From Saposhnikovia divaricata (taxonomy: Eukaryota; Streptophyta; Magnoliopsida; Apiales; Apiaceae), in NCBI GenBank assembly GCA_036435485.1, contig JAZHRN010000139.1, positions 4,278,001 to 4,342,000 of the forward strand: 64,000 nucleotides of DNA, in the 5' to 3' direction. Positions within the stretch are counted from its first letter, which is position 1; each line of letters starts with the position of its first letter. This document shows positions 10,873 to 24,100 of this stretch, in pieces. The notes beneath the pieces are model-generated. The model was not told the origin of the DNA and did no database searches. It saw nothing but the letters and a program-made list of their open reading frames with translations. A program made the position numbers and the translations under genes.

Positions 10873-12896
10873 ATCCGAAAACCGAGTTTCAGTCATTTCA
10901 GCCCCGATTCAGGTCCGAATGGCACCAAATAAATTTCATTGAATTCCAATAACCCATAGGAACAAAATGTGTAAAAATTTCCACAAAATGGTCCGACTTG
11001 ATTTTTAACAATATCCCGTGTACTAACCCCTTTGAGAAGTTTCCGAAAACCGAGTTTCGATCATATCAGCTCGGATTCCGGTCCGAACTGCGTTAAATAA
11101 AATTTCGTTGAATTCCAATAACCCATAGGAACAAAATATGTAAAAATATCCATAAAATGGTCCGACTCGATTTTTAACAATATCCCATGTACTAACCCCT
11201 TTGAGGATTATCCGAAAACCGAGTTTCAGTCATTTCAGCCCTGATTCAGGTCCGAATGGCACCAAATAAATTTCATTGAATTCCAATAACCCATAAGAAC
11301 AAAATGTGTAAAAATATCGACAAAATTGTCCGACTTGATTTTTAAAAATATCCCGTGTACTAACCCCTTTGAGAAGTTTCCGAAAACCGAGTTTCGATCA
11401 TATCAGCTCCGATTCTGGTCCGAACTGCGTTAAATAAAATTTCGTTGAATTCCAATAACCCATAGGAACAAAATATGTAAAAATATCCATAAAATGGTCC
11501 GACTCGATTTTTAACTATATCCCGTGTACTAACCCCTTTGAGGATTATCCGAAAACCGAGTTTCAGTCATTTCAGCCCCGATTCAGGTCCGAATGGCGCC
11601 AAATAAAATTTCATTGAATTCCAATATCCCATAGGAACAAAATTTGTAAAAATATCCATAAAATGTTCCGACTTTATTTTTAACAATATCCCGTGTACTA
11701 ACCCCTTTGAGAAGTTTCCGAAAACCGAGTTTCGATCATATCAGCTCCGATTACGTTCCGAACTCTGTTAAATAAAATTTTGTTGAATTCCAATAACCCA
11801 TAGGAACAAAATATGTAAAAATATCCATAAAATGGTCCGACTCGATTTTTAACTATATCCCGTGTACTAACCCCTTTGAGGATTATCCGAAAACCGAGTT
11901 TCAGTCATTTCAGCCCCGATTCAGGTCCGAATGGCGCCAAATAAAATTTCATTGAATTCCAATATCCCATAGGAACAAAATTTGTAAAAATATCCATAAA
12001 ATGTTCCGACTTTATTTTTAACAATATCCCGTGTACTAACCCCTTTGAGAAGTTTCCGAAAACCGAGTTTCGATCATATCAGCTCCAATTCCGGTCCGAA
12101 CTTCGTTAAATAAAATTGCGTTGAATTCCAATAACCCATAGGAACAAAATATGTAAAAGTATCCATAAAATGGTCCGACTCAATTTTTAACAATATCCCG
12201 TGTACTAACCCCTTTTAGGATTATCCGAAAACCGAGTTTCAGTCATTTCAGCCCCGATTCAGGTCCGACTGGCACCAAATAAATTTCATTGAATTCCAAT
12301 AACCCATAGGAACAAAATGTGTAAAAATATCCACAAAATGGTCCGACTTGATTTTTAACAATATCCCGTGTACTAACCCCATTGAGAAGTTTTCGAAAAC
12401 CGAGTTTCGATCATATCAGCTCGGATTCCGGTCCGAACTGCGTTAAATAAAATTTCGTTGAATTCCAATAACCCATAGGAACAAAATATGTAAAAATATC
12501 CATAAAATGGTCCGACTCGATTTTTAACAATATCCCGTGTACTAACCCCTTTGAGGATTATCCGAAAACCGAGTTTCAGTCATTTCAGCCCCGATTCAGG
12601 TCCGACTGGCACCAAATAAATTTCATTGAATTCCAATAACCCATAGGAACAAAATGTGTAAAAATATCCACAAAATGGTCCGACTTGATTTTTAACAATA
12701 TCCCGTGTACTAACCCCTTTGAGAAGTTTCCGAAAACCGAGTTTCGATCATATCAGCTCGGATTCCGGTCCGAACTGCGTTAAATAAAATTTCGTTGAAT
12801 TCCAATAACCCATAGGAACAAAATATGTAAAAATATTCACAAAATGGTCCGACTCGATTTTTAACAATATCCCGTGTACTAACCCCTTTGAGAATT
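10873..12896 (+). repeat. 2,024-bp (12-monomer) tandem duplication, first copy
   Basis: Markers TATCCCATGTACT (near 11185), GATTCTGGTCCG, the 1f end GATTACGTTCCG, the 1f/1g hybrid with CTCCAATTCCGG (12087) and CCCATTGAGAAG all recur exactly 2,024 bases later. The edges were placed at a hybrid monomer: the sequence left of 12894 continues like 14918 and the sequence right of 12896 continues like 10873. Confidence 0.9.
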
Positions 12897-12989
12897 ATCC
12901 GAAAACCGAGTTTCAGTCATTTCAGCCCCGATTCAGGTCCGAATGGCACCAAATAAATTTCATTGAATTCCAATAACCCATAGGAACAA
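12822..12989 (+). other. Hybrid 1a/family-2 monomer at the 2,024-bp duplication junction
   Basis: The monomer begins as 1a (AATATGTAAAAATATTCAC) and ends as family 2 (TTTCAGTCATTTCAG). In the middle it reads GAGAATTATCCG, which is GAGAATTTTTCG of 1a joined to GAGGATTATCCG of family 2. The switch falls in the three shared bases ATT at 12894-12896. Similar 1a/2 hybrids are present near 20411, 26989 and 50101. Confidence 0.88.
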
Positions 12990-14920
12990 AATGTGTAAAA
13001 ATTTCCACAAAATGGTCCGACTTGATTTTTAACAATATCCCGTGTACTAACCCCTTTGAGAAGTTTCCGAAAACCGAGTTTCGATCATATCAGCTCGGAT
13101 TCCGGTCCGAACTGCGTTAAATAAAATTTCGTTGAATTCCAATAACCCATAGGAACAAAATATGTAAAAATATCCATAAAATGGTCCGACTCGATTTTTA
13201 ACAATATCCCATGTACTAACCCCTTTGAGGATTATCCGAAAACCGAGTTTCAGTCATTTCAGCCCTGATTCAGGTCCGAATGGCACCAAATAAATTTCAT
13301 TGAATTCCAATAACCCATAAGAACAAAATGTGTAAAAATATCGACAAAATTGTCCGACTTGATTTTTAAAAATATCCCGTGTACTAACCCCTTTGAGAAG
13401 TTTCCGAAAACCGAGTTTCGATCATATCAGCTCCGATTCTGGTCCGAACTGCGTTAAATAAAATTTCGTTGAATTCCAATAACCCATAGGAACAAAATAT
13501 GTAAAAATATCCATAAAATGGTCCGACTCGATTTTTAACTATATCCCGTGTACTAACCCCTTTGAGGATTATCCGAAAACCGAGTTTCAGTCATTTCAGC
13601 CCCGATTCAGGTCCGAATGGCGCCAAATAAAATTTCATTGAATTCCAATATCCCATAGGAACAAAATTTGTAAAAATATCCATAAAATGTTCCGACTTTA
13701 TTTTTAACAATATCCCGTGTACTAACCCCTTTGAGAAGTTTCCGAAAACCGAGTTTCGATCATATCAGCTCCGATTACGTTCCGAACTCTGTTAAATAAA
13801 ATTTTGTTGAATTCCAATAACCCATAGGAACAAAATATGTAAAAATATCCATAAAATGGTCCGACTCGATTTTTAACTATATCCCGTGTACTAACCCCTT
13901 TGAGGATTATCCGAAAACCGAGTTTCAGTCATTTCAGCCCCGATTCAGGTCCGAATGGCGCCAAATAAAATTTCATTGAATTCCAATATCCCATAGGAAC
14001 AAAATTTGTAAAAATATCCATAAAATGTTCCGACTTTATTTTTAACAATATCCCGTGTACTAACCCCTTTGAGAAGTTTCCGAAAACCGAGTTTCGATCA
14101 TATCAGCTCCAATTCCGGTCCGAACTTCGTTAAATAAAATTGCGTTGAATTCCAATAACCCATAGGAACAAAATATGTAAAAGTATCCATAAAATGGTCC
14201 GACTCAATTTTTAACAATATCCCGTGTACTAACCCCTTTTAGGATTATCCGAAAACCGAGTTTCAGTCATTTCAGCCCCGATTCAGGTCCGACTGGCACC
14301 AAATAAATTTCATTGAATTCCAATAACCCATAGGAACAAAATGTGTAAAAATATCCACAAAATGGTCCGACTTGATTTTTAACAATATCCCGTGTACTAA
14401 CCCCATTGAGAAGTTTTCGAAAACCGAGTTTCGATCATATCAGCTCGGATTCCGGTCCGAACTGCGTTAAATAAAATTTCGTTGAATTCCAATAACCCAT
14501 AGGAACAAAATATGTAAAAATATCCATAAAATGGTCCGACTCGATTTTTAACAATATCCCGTGTACTAACCCCTTTGAGGATTATCCGAAAACCGAGTTT
14601 CAGTCATTTCAGCCCCGATTCAGGTCCGACTGGCACCAAATAAATTTCATTGAATTCCAATAACCCATAGGAACAAAATGTGTAAAAATATCCACAAAAT
14701 GGTCCGACTTGATTTTTAACAATATCCCGTGTACTAACCCCTTTGAGAAGTTTCCGAAAACCGAGTTTCGATCATATCAGCTCGGATTCCGGTCCGAACT
14801 GCGTTAAATAAAATTTCGTTGAATTCCAATAACCCATAGGAACAAAATATGTAAAAATATTCAAAAAATGGTCCGACTCGATTTTTAACAATATCCCGTG
14901 TACTAACCCCTTTGAGAATT
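12897..14920 (+). repeat. 2,024-bp (12-monomer) tandem duplication, second copy
   Basis: This is the second copy of 10873-12896, with the same order of 2, 1b (AAAAATTTCC), 2, 1c, 2m, 1f, 2m, 1f/1g hybrid, 2, 1b, 2, 1b and the start of 1a. The main difference I saw is TATTCAAAAAATGG at 14857 against TATTCACAAAATGG in the first copy. The right-hand block has this order once, at 42689-44590. Confidence 0.88.
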
Positions 14921-17900
14921 TTTCGAAAACCGAGTTTCGATCATATCAGCTCCGATTTCGGTCCGAACTGCGTTAAATAAAATTTCGTTGAATTCCAATA
15001 ACCCACAGAAACATAATATGTAAAAATATCCATAAAATGGTCCGACTCGATTTTTAACAATATCCCGTGTACTAACCCCTTTGAGGATTATCCGAAAACC
15101 GAGTTTCAGTCATTTCAGCCCCCGATTCAGGTCCGAATGGCACCAAATAAAATTTCGTTGAATTCCAATAACCCATAGGAACAAAATATGTAAAAATATC
15201 CATAAAATGGTCCGACTCGATTTTTAACAATATCCCGTGTACTAACCCCTTTGAGAAGTTTCCGAAAACCGAGTTTCGATCATATCAGCTCCGATTACGT
15301 TCCGAACTCTGTTAAATAAAATTTTATTGAATTCCAATAACCCAAAGGAAAAAATATGTAAAAATATTCACAAAATGGTCCGACTCGATTTTTAACAATA
15401 TCCCGTGTACTAACCCCTTAGAGAATTATCCGAAAACCGAGTTTCAGTCATTTCAGCCCCGATTCAGGTCCGAATGGCACCAAATAAATTTCATTGAATT
15501 CCAATAACCCATAGGAACAAAATGTGTAAAAATATCGACAAAATTGTCCGACTTGATTTTTAACAATATCCCGTGTACTAATCCCTTTGAGAAGTTTCCG
15601 AAAACCGAGTTTCGATCATATCAGCTCCGATTCCGGTCCGAACTGCGTTAAATAAAATTTCGTTGAATTCCATTAACCCATAGGAACAAAATATGTAAAA
15701 ATATCCATAAAATGGTCCGACTCGATTTTTAACTATATCCCGTGTACTAACCCCTTTGAGGATTATCCGAAAACCGAGTTTCAGTCATTTCAGCCCCGAT
15801 TCAGGTCCGAATGGCGCCAAATAAAATTTCATTGAATTCCAATATCCCATAGGAACAAAAATTGTAAAATATCCACAAAATGTTCCGACTTTATTTTTAA
15901 CAATATCCCGTGTACTAACCCCTTTGAGAAGTTTTCGAAAACCGAGTTTCGATCATATCAGCTCCGATTCCGGTCCGAACTGCGTTAAATAAAATTTCGT
16001 TGAATTCCAATAACCCATAGGAACAAAATATGTAAAAATATTCATAAAACGGTCCGACTCGATTTTTAACAATATCCCGTGTACTAACCCCTTTGAGAAG
16101 TTTCCGAAAACCGAGTTTCGATCATATCAGCTCCGATTCCGGTCCGAACTGCGTTAAATAAAATTTCGTTGAATTCCAATAACCCATAGGAAAAAAATAT
16201 GTAAAAATATCCATAAAATGGTCCGACTCGATTTTTAACAATATCCCGTGTACTAACCCCTTTGAGGATTATCCGAAAACCGAGTTTCAGTCATTTCAGC
16301 CCCGATTCAGGTCCGAATGGCACCAAATAAATTTCATTGAATTCCCATAACCCATAGGAACAAAATGTGTAAAAATTTCCACAAAATGGTCCGACTTGAT
16401 TTTTAACAATATCCCGTGTACTAACCCCTTTGAGAAGTTTCCGAAAACCGAGTTTCGATCATATCAGCTCGGATTCCGGTCCGAACTGCGTTAAATAAAA
16501 TTTCGTTGAATTCCAATAACCCATAGGAACTAAATATGTAAAAATATCCATAAAATGGTCCGACTCGATTTTTAACAATATCCCGTGTACTAACCCCTTT
16601 GAGGATTATCCGAAAACCGAGTTTCAGTCATTTCAGCCCCGATTCTGGTCCGAATGGCACCAAATAAATTTCATTGAATTCCAATAACCCATAGGAACAA
16701 AATGTGTAAAAATATCGACAAAATTGTCCGACTTTATTTTTAAAAATATCCCGTGTACTAACCCCTTTGAGAAGTTTCCGAAAACCGAGTTTCGATCATA
16801 TCAGCTCCGATTCCGGTCCGAACTGCGTTAAATAAAATTTCGTTGAATTCCAATAACCCATAGGAACAAAATATGAAAAAATATTCACAAAATGGTCCGA
16901 CTCGATTTTTAACAATATCCCGTGTACTAACCCCTTTGAGAATTTTTCGAAAACCGAGTTTCGATCATATCAGCTCCGATTTCGGTCCGAACTGCGTTAA
17001 ATAAAATTTCGTTGAATTCCAATAACCCACAGGAACAAAATATGTAAAAATATCCATAAAATGGTCCGACTCGATTTTTAACAATATCCCGTGTACTAAC
17101 CCCTTTGAGGATTATCCGAAAACCGAGTTTCAGTCATTTCAGCCCCGATTCAGGTCCGAATGGCACCAAATAAATTTCATTGAATTCCAATAACCCATAG
17201 GAACAAAATGTGTAAAAATATCCACAAAATGGTCTGACTTGATTTTTAACAATATCCCGTGTACTAACCCCTTTGAGAAGTTTCCGAAAACCGAGTTTCG
17301 ATCATATCAGCTCGGATTCCGGTCCGAACTGCGTTAAATAAAATTTCGTTGAATTCCAATAACCCATAGGAACAAAATATGTAAAAATATTCACAAAATG
17401 GTCCGACTCGATTTTTAACAATATCCCGTGTACTAACCCCTTTGAGAATTTTTCGAAAACCGAGTTTCGATCATATCAGCTCCGATTTCGGTCCGAACTG
17501 CGTTAAATAAAATTTCGTTGATTTCCAATAATCCATAGGAACAAAATATGTAAAAATATCCATAAAATGGTCCGACTCGATTTTTAACAATATCCCGTGT
17601 ACTAACCCCTTTGAGGATTATCCGAAAACCGAGTTTTAGTCATTTCAGCCCCGATTCAGGTCCGAATGGCACCAAATAAAATTCATTGAATTCCAATAAC
17701 CCATAAGAACAAAATGTGTAAAAATATCGACAAAATTGTCCGACTTGATTTTTAAAAATATCCCGTGTACTAACCCCTTTGAGAAGTTTCCGAAAACCGA
17801 GTTTCGATCATATCAGCTCCGATTCCGGTCCGAACTGCGTTAAATAAAATTTCGTTGAATTCCATTAACCCATAGGAACAAAATATGTAAAAATATCCAT

Positions 17901-20637
17901 AAAATGGTCCGACTCGATTTTTAACTATATCCCGTGTACTAACCCCTTTGAGGATTATCCGAAAACCGAGTTTCAGTCATTTCAGCCCCGATTCAGGTCC
18001 GAATGTCGCCAAATAAAATTTCATTGAATTCCAATATCCCATAGGAACAAAAATTGTAAAAATATCCACAAAATGTTCCGACTTTATTTTTAACAATATC
18101 CCGTGTACTAACCCCTTTGAGAAGTTTTCGAAAACCGAGTTTCGATCATATCAGCTCCGATTCCGGTCCGAACTGCGTTAAATAAAATTTCGTTGAATTC
18201 CAATAACCCATAGGAACAAAATATGTAAAAATATTCATAAAACGGTCCGACTCGATTTTTAACAATATCCCGTGTACTAACCCCTTTGAGAAGTTTCCGA
18301 AAACCGAGTTTCGATCATATCAGCTCCGATTCCGGTCCGAACTGCGTTAAATAAAATTTCGTTGAATTCCAATAACCCATAGGAAAAAAATATGTAAAAA
18401 TATCCATAAAATGGTCCGACTCGATTTTTAACAATATCCCGTGTACTAACCCCTTTGAGGATTATCCGAAAACCGAGTTTCAGTCATTTAAGCCCCGATT
18501 CAGGTCCGAATGGCACCAAATAAATTTCATTGAATTCCAATAACCCATAGGAACAAAATGTGTAAAAATTTCCACAAAATGGTCCGACTTGATTTTTAAC
18601 AATATCCCGTGTACTAACCCCTTTGAGAAGTTTCCGAAAACCGAGTTTCGATCATATCAGCTCGGATTCCGGTCCGAACTGCGTTAAATAAAATTTCGTT
18701 GAATTCCAATAACCCATAGGAACAAAATATGTAAAAATATCCATAAAATGGTCCGACTCGATTTTTAACAATATCCCATGTACTAACCCCTTTGAGGATT
18801 ATCCGAAAACCGAGTTTCAGTCATTTCAGCCCTGATTCAGGTCCGAATGGCACCAAATAAATTTCATTGAATTCCAATAACCCATAAGAACAAAATGTGT
18901 AAAAATATCGACAAAATTGTCCGACTTGATTTTTAAAAATATCCCGTGTACTAACCCCTTTGAGAAGTTTCCGAAAACCGAGTTTCGATCATATCAGCTC
19001 CGATTCTGGTCCGAACTGCGTTAAATAAAATTTCGTTGAATTCCAATAACCCATAGGAACAAAATATGTAAAAATATCCATAAAATGGTCCGACTCGATT
19101 TTTAACTATATCCCGTGTACTAACCCCTTTGAGGATTATCCGAAAACCGAGTTTCAGTCATTTCAGCCCCGATTCAGGTCCGAATGGCGCCAAATAAAAT
19201 TTCATTGAATTCCAATATCCCATAGGAACAAAATTTGTAAAAATATCCATAAAATGTTCCGACTTTATTTTTAACAATATCCCGTGTACTAACCCCTTTG
19301 AGAAGTTTCCGAAAACCGAGTTTCGATCATATCAGCTCCGATTACGTTCCGAACTCTGTTAAATAAAATTTTGTTGAATTCCAATAACCCATAGGAACAA
19401 AATATGTAAAAATATCCATAAAATGGTCCGACTCGATTTTTAACTATATCCCGTGTACTAACCCCTTTGAGGATTATCCGAAAACCGAGTTTCAGTCATT
19501 TCAGCCCCGATTCAGGTCCGAATGGCGCCAAATAAAATTTCATTGAATTCCAATATCCCATAGGAACAAAATTTGTAAAAATATCCATAAAATGTTCCGA
19601 CTTTATTTTTAACAATATCCCGTGTACTAACCCCTTTGAGAAGTTTCCGAAAACCGAGTTTCGATCATATCAGCTCCAATTCCGGTCCGAACTTCGTTAA
19701 ATAAAATTGCGTTGAATTCCAATAACCCATAGGAACAAAATATGTAAAAGTATCCATAAAATGGTCCGACTCAATTTTTAACAATATCCCGTGTACTAAC
19801 CCCTTTTAGGATTATCCGAAAACCGAGTTTCAGTCATTTCAGCCCCGATTCAGGTCCGACTGGCACCAAATAAATTTCATTGAATTCCAATAACCCATAG
19901 GAACAAAATGTGTAAAAATATCCACAAAATGGTCCGACTTGATTTTTAACAATATCCCGTGTACTAACCCCATTGAGAAGTTTTCGAAAACCGAGTTTCG
20001 ATCATATCAGCTCGGATTCCGGTCCGAACTGCGTTAAATAAAATTTCGTTGAATTCCAATAACCCATAGGAACAAAATATGTAAAAATATCCATAAAATG
20101 GTCCGACTCGATTTTTAACAATATCCCGTGTACTAACCCCTTTGAGGATTATCCGAAAATCGAGTTTCAGTCATTTCAGCCCCGATTCAGGTCCGACTGG
20201 CACCAAATAAATTTCATTGAATTCCAATAACCCATAGGAACAAAATGTGTAAAAATATCCACAAAATGGTCCGACTTGATTTTTAACAATATCCCGTGTA
20301 CTAACCCCTTTGAGAAGTTTCCGAAAACCGAGTTTCGATCATATCAGCTCGGATTCCGGTCCGAACTGCGTTAAATAAAATTTCGTTGAATTCCAATAAC
20401 CCATAGGAACAAAATATGTAAAAATATTCACAAAATGGTCCGACTCGATTTTTAACAATATCCCGTGTACTAACCCCTTTGAGAATTATCCGAAAACCGA
20501 GTTTCAGTCATTTCAGCCCTGATTCAGGTCCGAATGGCACCAAATAAATTTCATTGAATTCCAATAACCCATAAGAACAAAATGTGTAAAAATATCGACA
20601 AAATTGTCCGACTTGATTTTTAAAAATATCCCGTGTA
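14530..20637 (+). repeat. Long higher-order unit (period 6,578 bp), first copy
   Basis: Rare markers recur at 6,578-6,579 bp: TATTCAAAAAATGG (14857), GTTGAATTCCAATAACCCAAAGG (near 15327), AGGAACTAAATATG (near 16527), AATATGAAAAAATATTC (near 16870), CCCACAGGAAC, GAATTGTTTCC-like loss of the EcoRI site as GTTGATTTCC (17518), and GAAAATCGAG (20155). The period is about 39 monomers. The first copy has one private base loss at 15350/15351 (GGAAAAAATATG where the partner has GGAACAAAATATG), which shifts the spacing from 6,578 to 6,579 downstream. Within it, 15700-18000 contains monomers in orders also found elsewhere, but no clean shorter period. Confidence 0.88.
15185..15352 (+). other. Hybrid monomer: family-2-like start, 1f-like end
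   Basis: The start is ATATCCATAAAATGGTCCG with GACTCG, as in family 2. After GAGAAGTTTCCG it continues with the 1f ending GATTACGTTCCGAACTCTG and the unusual AAATTTTATTGAATTCC. The previous unit also carries GCCCCCGATTC with one extra C. The same hybrid occurs near 21763, 44872, 50271 and 50948, so it arose before those duplications. Confidence 0.8.
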
Positions 20638-21107
20638 CTAACCCCTTTGAGAAGTTTCCGAAAACCGAGTTTCGATCATATCAGCTCCGATTCCGGTCCG
20701 AACTGCGTTAAATAAAATTTCGTTGAATTCCAATAACCCATAGGAACAAAATATGTAAAAATATCCATAAAATGGTCCGACTCGATTTTTAACAATATCC
20801 CGTGTACTAACCCCTTTGAGGATTATCCGAAAATCGAGTTTCAGTCATTTCAGCCCCGATTCAGGTCCGACTGGCACCAAATAAATTTCATTGAATTCCA
20901 ATAACCCATAGGAACAAAATGTGTAAAAATATCCACAAAATGGTCCGACTTGATTTTTAACAATATCCCGTGTACTAACCCCTTTGAGAAGTTTCCGAAA
21001 ACCGAGTTTCGATCATATCAGCTCGGATTCCGGTCCGAACTGCGTTAAATAAAATTTCGTTGAATTCCAATAACCCATAGGAACAAAATATGTAAAAATA
21101 TTCACAA
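20638..21107 (+). repeat. Spacer between the two long units, part of a 674-bp duplication
   Basis: The monomers here (end of 1c, 2 with GAAAATCGAG and GACTGGCACC, 1b, start of a 1a/2 hybrid) repeat material 674 bp upstream: GAAAATCGAG occurs at 20155 and 20829. This is a four-monomer duplication. It makes the period of the flanking long units larger than the region they share. Confidence 0.8.
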
Positions 21108-24100
21108 AATGGTCCGACTCGATTTTTAACAATATCCCGTGTACTAACCCCTTTGAGGATTATCCGAAAACCGAGTTTCAGTCATTTCAGCCCCGATTCA
21201 GGTCCGACTGGCACCAAATAAATTTCATTGAATTCCAATAACCCATAGGAACAAAATGTGTAAAAATATCCACAAAATGGTCCGACTTGATTTTTAACAA
21301 TATCCCGTGTACTAACCCCTTTGAGAAGTTTCCGAAAACCGAGTTTCGATCATATCAGCTCGGATTCCGGTCCGAACTGCGTTAAATAAAATTTCGTTGA
21401 ATTCCAATAACCCATAGGAACAAAATATGTAAAAATATTCAAAAAATGGTCCGACTCGATTTTTAACAATATCCCGTGTACTAACCCCTTTGAGAATTTT
21501 TCGAAAACCGAGTTTCGATCATATCAGCTCCGATTTCGGTCCGAACTGCGTTAAATAAAATTTCGTTGAATTCCAATAACCCACAGAAACATAATATGTA
21601 AAAATATCCATAAAATGGTCCGACTCGATTTTTAACAATATCCCGTGTACTAACCCCTTTGAGGATTATCCGAAAACCGAGTTTCAGTCATTTCAGCCCC
21701 CGATTCAGGTCCGAATGGCACCAAATAAAATTTCGTTGAATTCCAATAACCCATAGGAACAAAATATGTAAAAATATCCATAAAATGGTCCGACTCGATT
21801 TTTAACAATATCCCGTGTACTAACCCCTTTGAGAAGTTTCCGAAAACCGAGTTTCGATCATATCAGCTCCGATTACGTTCCGAACTCTGTTAAATAAAAT
21901 TTTATTGAATTCCAATAACCCAAAGGAACAAAATATGTAAAAATATTCACAAAATGGTCCGACTCGATTTTTAACAATATCCCGTGTACTAACCCCTTAG
22001 AGAATTATCCGAAAACCGAGTTTCAGTCATTTCAGCCCCGATTCAGGTCCGAATGGCACCAAATAAATTTCATTGAATTCCAATAACCCATAGGAACAAA
22101 ATGTGTAAAAATATCGACAAAATTGTCCGACTTGATTTTTAACAATATCCCGTGTACTAATCCCTTTGAGAAGTTTCCGAAAACCGAGTTTCGATCATAT
22201 CAGCTCCGATTCCGGTCCGAACTGCGTTAAATAAAATTTCGTTGAATTCCATTAACCCATAGGAACAAAATATGTAAAAATATCCATAAAATGGTCCGAC
22301 TCGATTTTTAACTATATCCCGTGTACTAACCCCTTTGAGGATTATCCGAAAACCGAGTTTCAGTCATTTCAGCCCCGATTCAGGTCCGAATGGCGCCAAA
22401 TAAAATTTCATTGAATTCCAATATCCCATAGGAACAAAAATTGTAAAATATCCACAAAATGTTCCGACTTTATTTTTAACAATATCCCGTGTACTAACCC
22501 CTTTGAGAAGTTTTCGAAAACCGAGTTTCGATCATATCAGCTCCGATTCCGGTCCGAACTGCGTTAAATAAAATTTCGTTGAATTCCAATAACCCATAGG
22601 AACAAAATATGTAAAAATATTCATAAAACGGTCCGACTCGATTTTTAACAATATCCCGTGTACTAACCCCTTTGAGAAGTTTCCGAAAACCGAGTTTCGA
22701 TCATATCAGCTCCGATTCCGGTCCGAACTGCGTTAAATAAAATTTCGTTGAATTCCAATAACCCATAGGAAAAAAATATGTAAAAATATCCATAAAATGG
22801 TCCGACTCGATTTTTAACAATATCCCGTGTACTAACCCCTTTGAGGATTATCCGAAAACCGAGTTTCAGTCATTTCAGCCCCGATTCAGGTCCGAATGGC
22901 ACCAAATAAATTTCATTGAATTCCCATAACCCATAGGAACAAAATGTGTAAAAATTTCCACAAAATGGTCCGACTTGATTTTTAACAATATCCCGTGTAC
23001 TAACCCCTTTGAGAAGTTTCCGAAAACCGAGTTTCGATCATATCAGCTCGGATTCCGGTCCGAACTGCGTTAAATAAAATTTCGTTGAATTCCAATAACC
23101 CATAGGAACTAAATATGTAAAAATATCCATAAAATGGTCCGACTCGATTTTTAACAATATCCCGTGTACTAACCCCTTTGAGGATTATCCGAAAACCGAG
23201 TTTCAGTCATTTCAGCCCCGATTCTGGTCCGAATGGCACCAAATAAATTTCATTGAATTCCAATAACCCATAGGAACAAAATGTGTAAAAATATCGACAA
23301 AATTGTCCGACTTTATTTTTAAAAATATCCCGTGTACTAACCCCTTTGAGAAGTTTCCGAAAACCGAGTTTCGATCATATCAGCTCCGATTCCGGTCCGA
23401 ACTGCGTTAAATAAAATTTCGTTGAATTCCAATAACCCATAGGAACAAAATATGAAAAAATATTCACAAAATGGTCCGACTCGATTTTTAACAATATCCC
23501 GTGTACTAACCCCTTTGAGAATTTTTCGAAAACCGAGTTTCGATCATATCAGCTCCGATTTCGGTCCGAACTGCGTTAAATAAAATTTCGTTGAATTCCA
23601 ATAACCCACAGGAACAAAATATGTAAAAATATCCATAAAATGGTCCGACTCGATTTTTAACAATATCCCGTGTACTAACCCCTTTGAGGATTATCCGAAA
23701 ACCGAGTTTCAGTCATTTCAGCCCCGATTCAGGTCCGAATGGCACCAAATAAATTTCATTGAATTCCAATAACCCATAGGAACAAAATGTGTAAAAATAT
23801 CCACAAAATGGTCTGACTTGATTTTTAACAATATCCCGTGTACTAACCCCTTTGAGAAGTTTCCGAAAACCGAGTTTCGATCATATCAGCTCGGATTCCG
23901 GTCCGAACTGCGTTAAATAAAATTTCGTTGAATTCCAATAACCCATAGGAACAAAATATGTAAAAATATTCACAAAATGGTCCGACTCGATTTTTAACAA
24001 TATCCCGTGTACTAACCCCTTTGAGAATTTTTCGAAAACCGAGTTTCGATCATATCAGCTCCGATTTCGGTCCGAACTGCGTTAAATAAAATTTCGTTGA

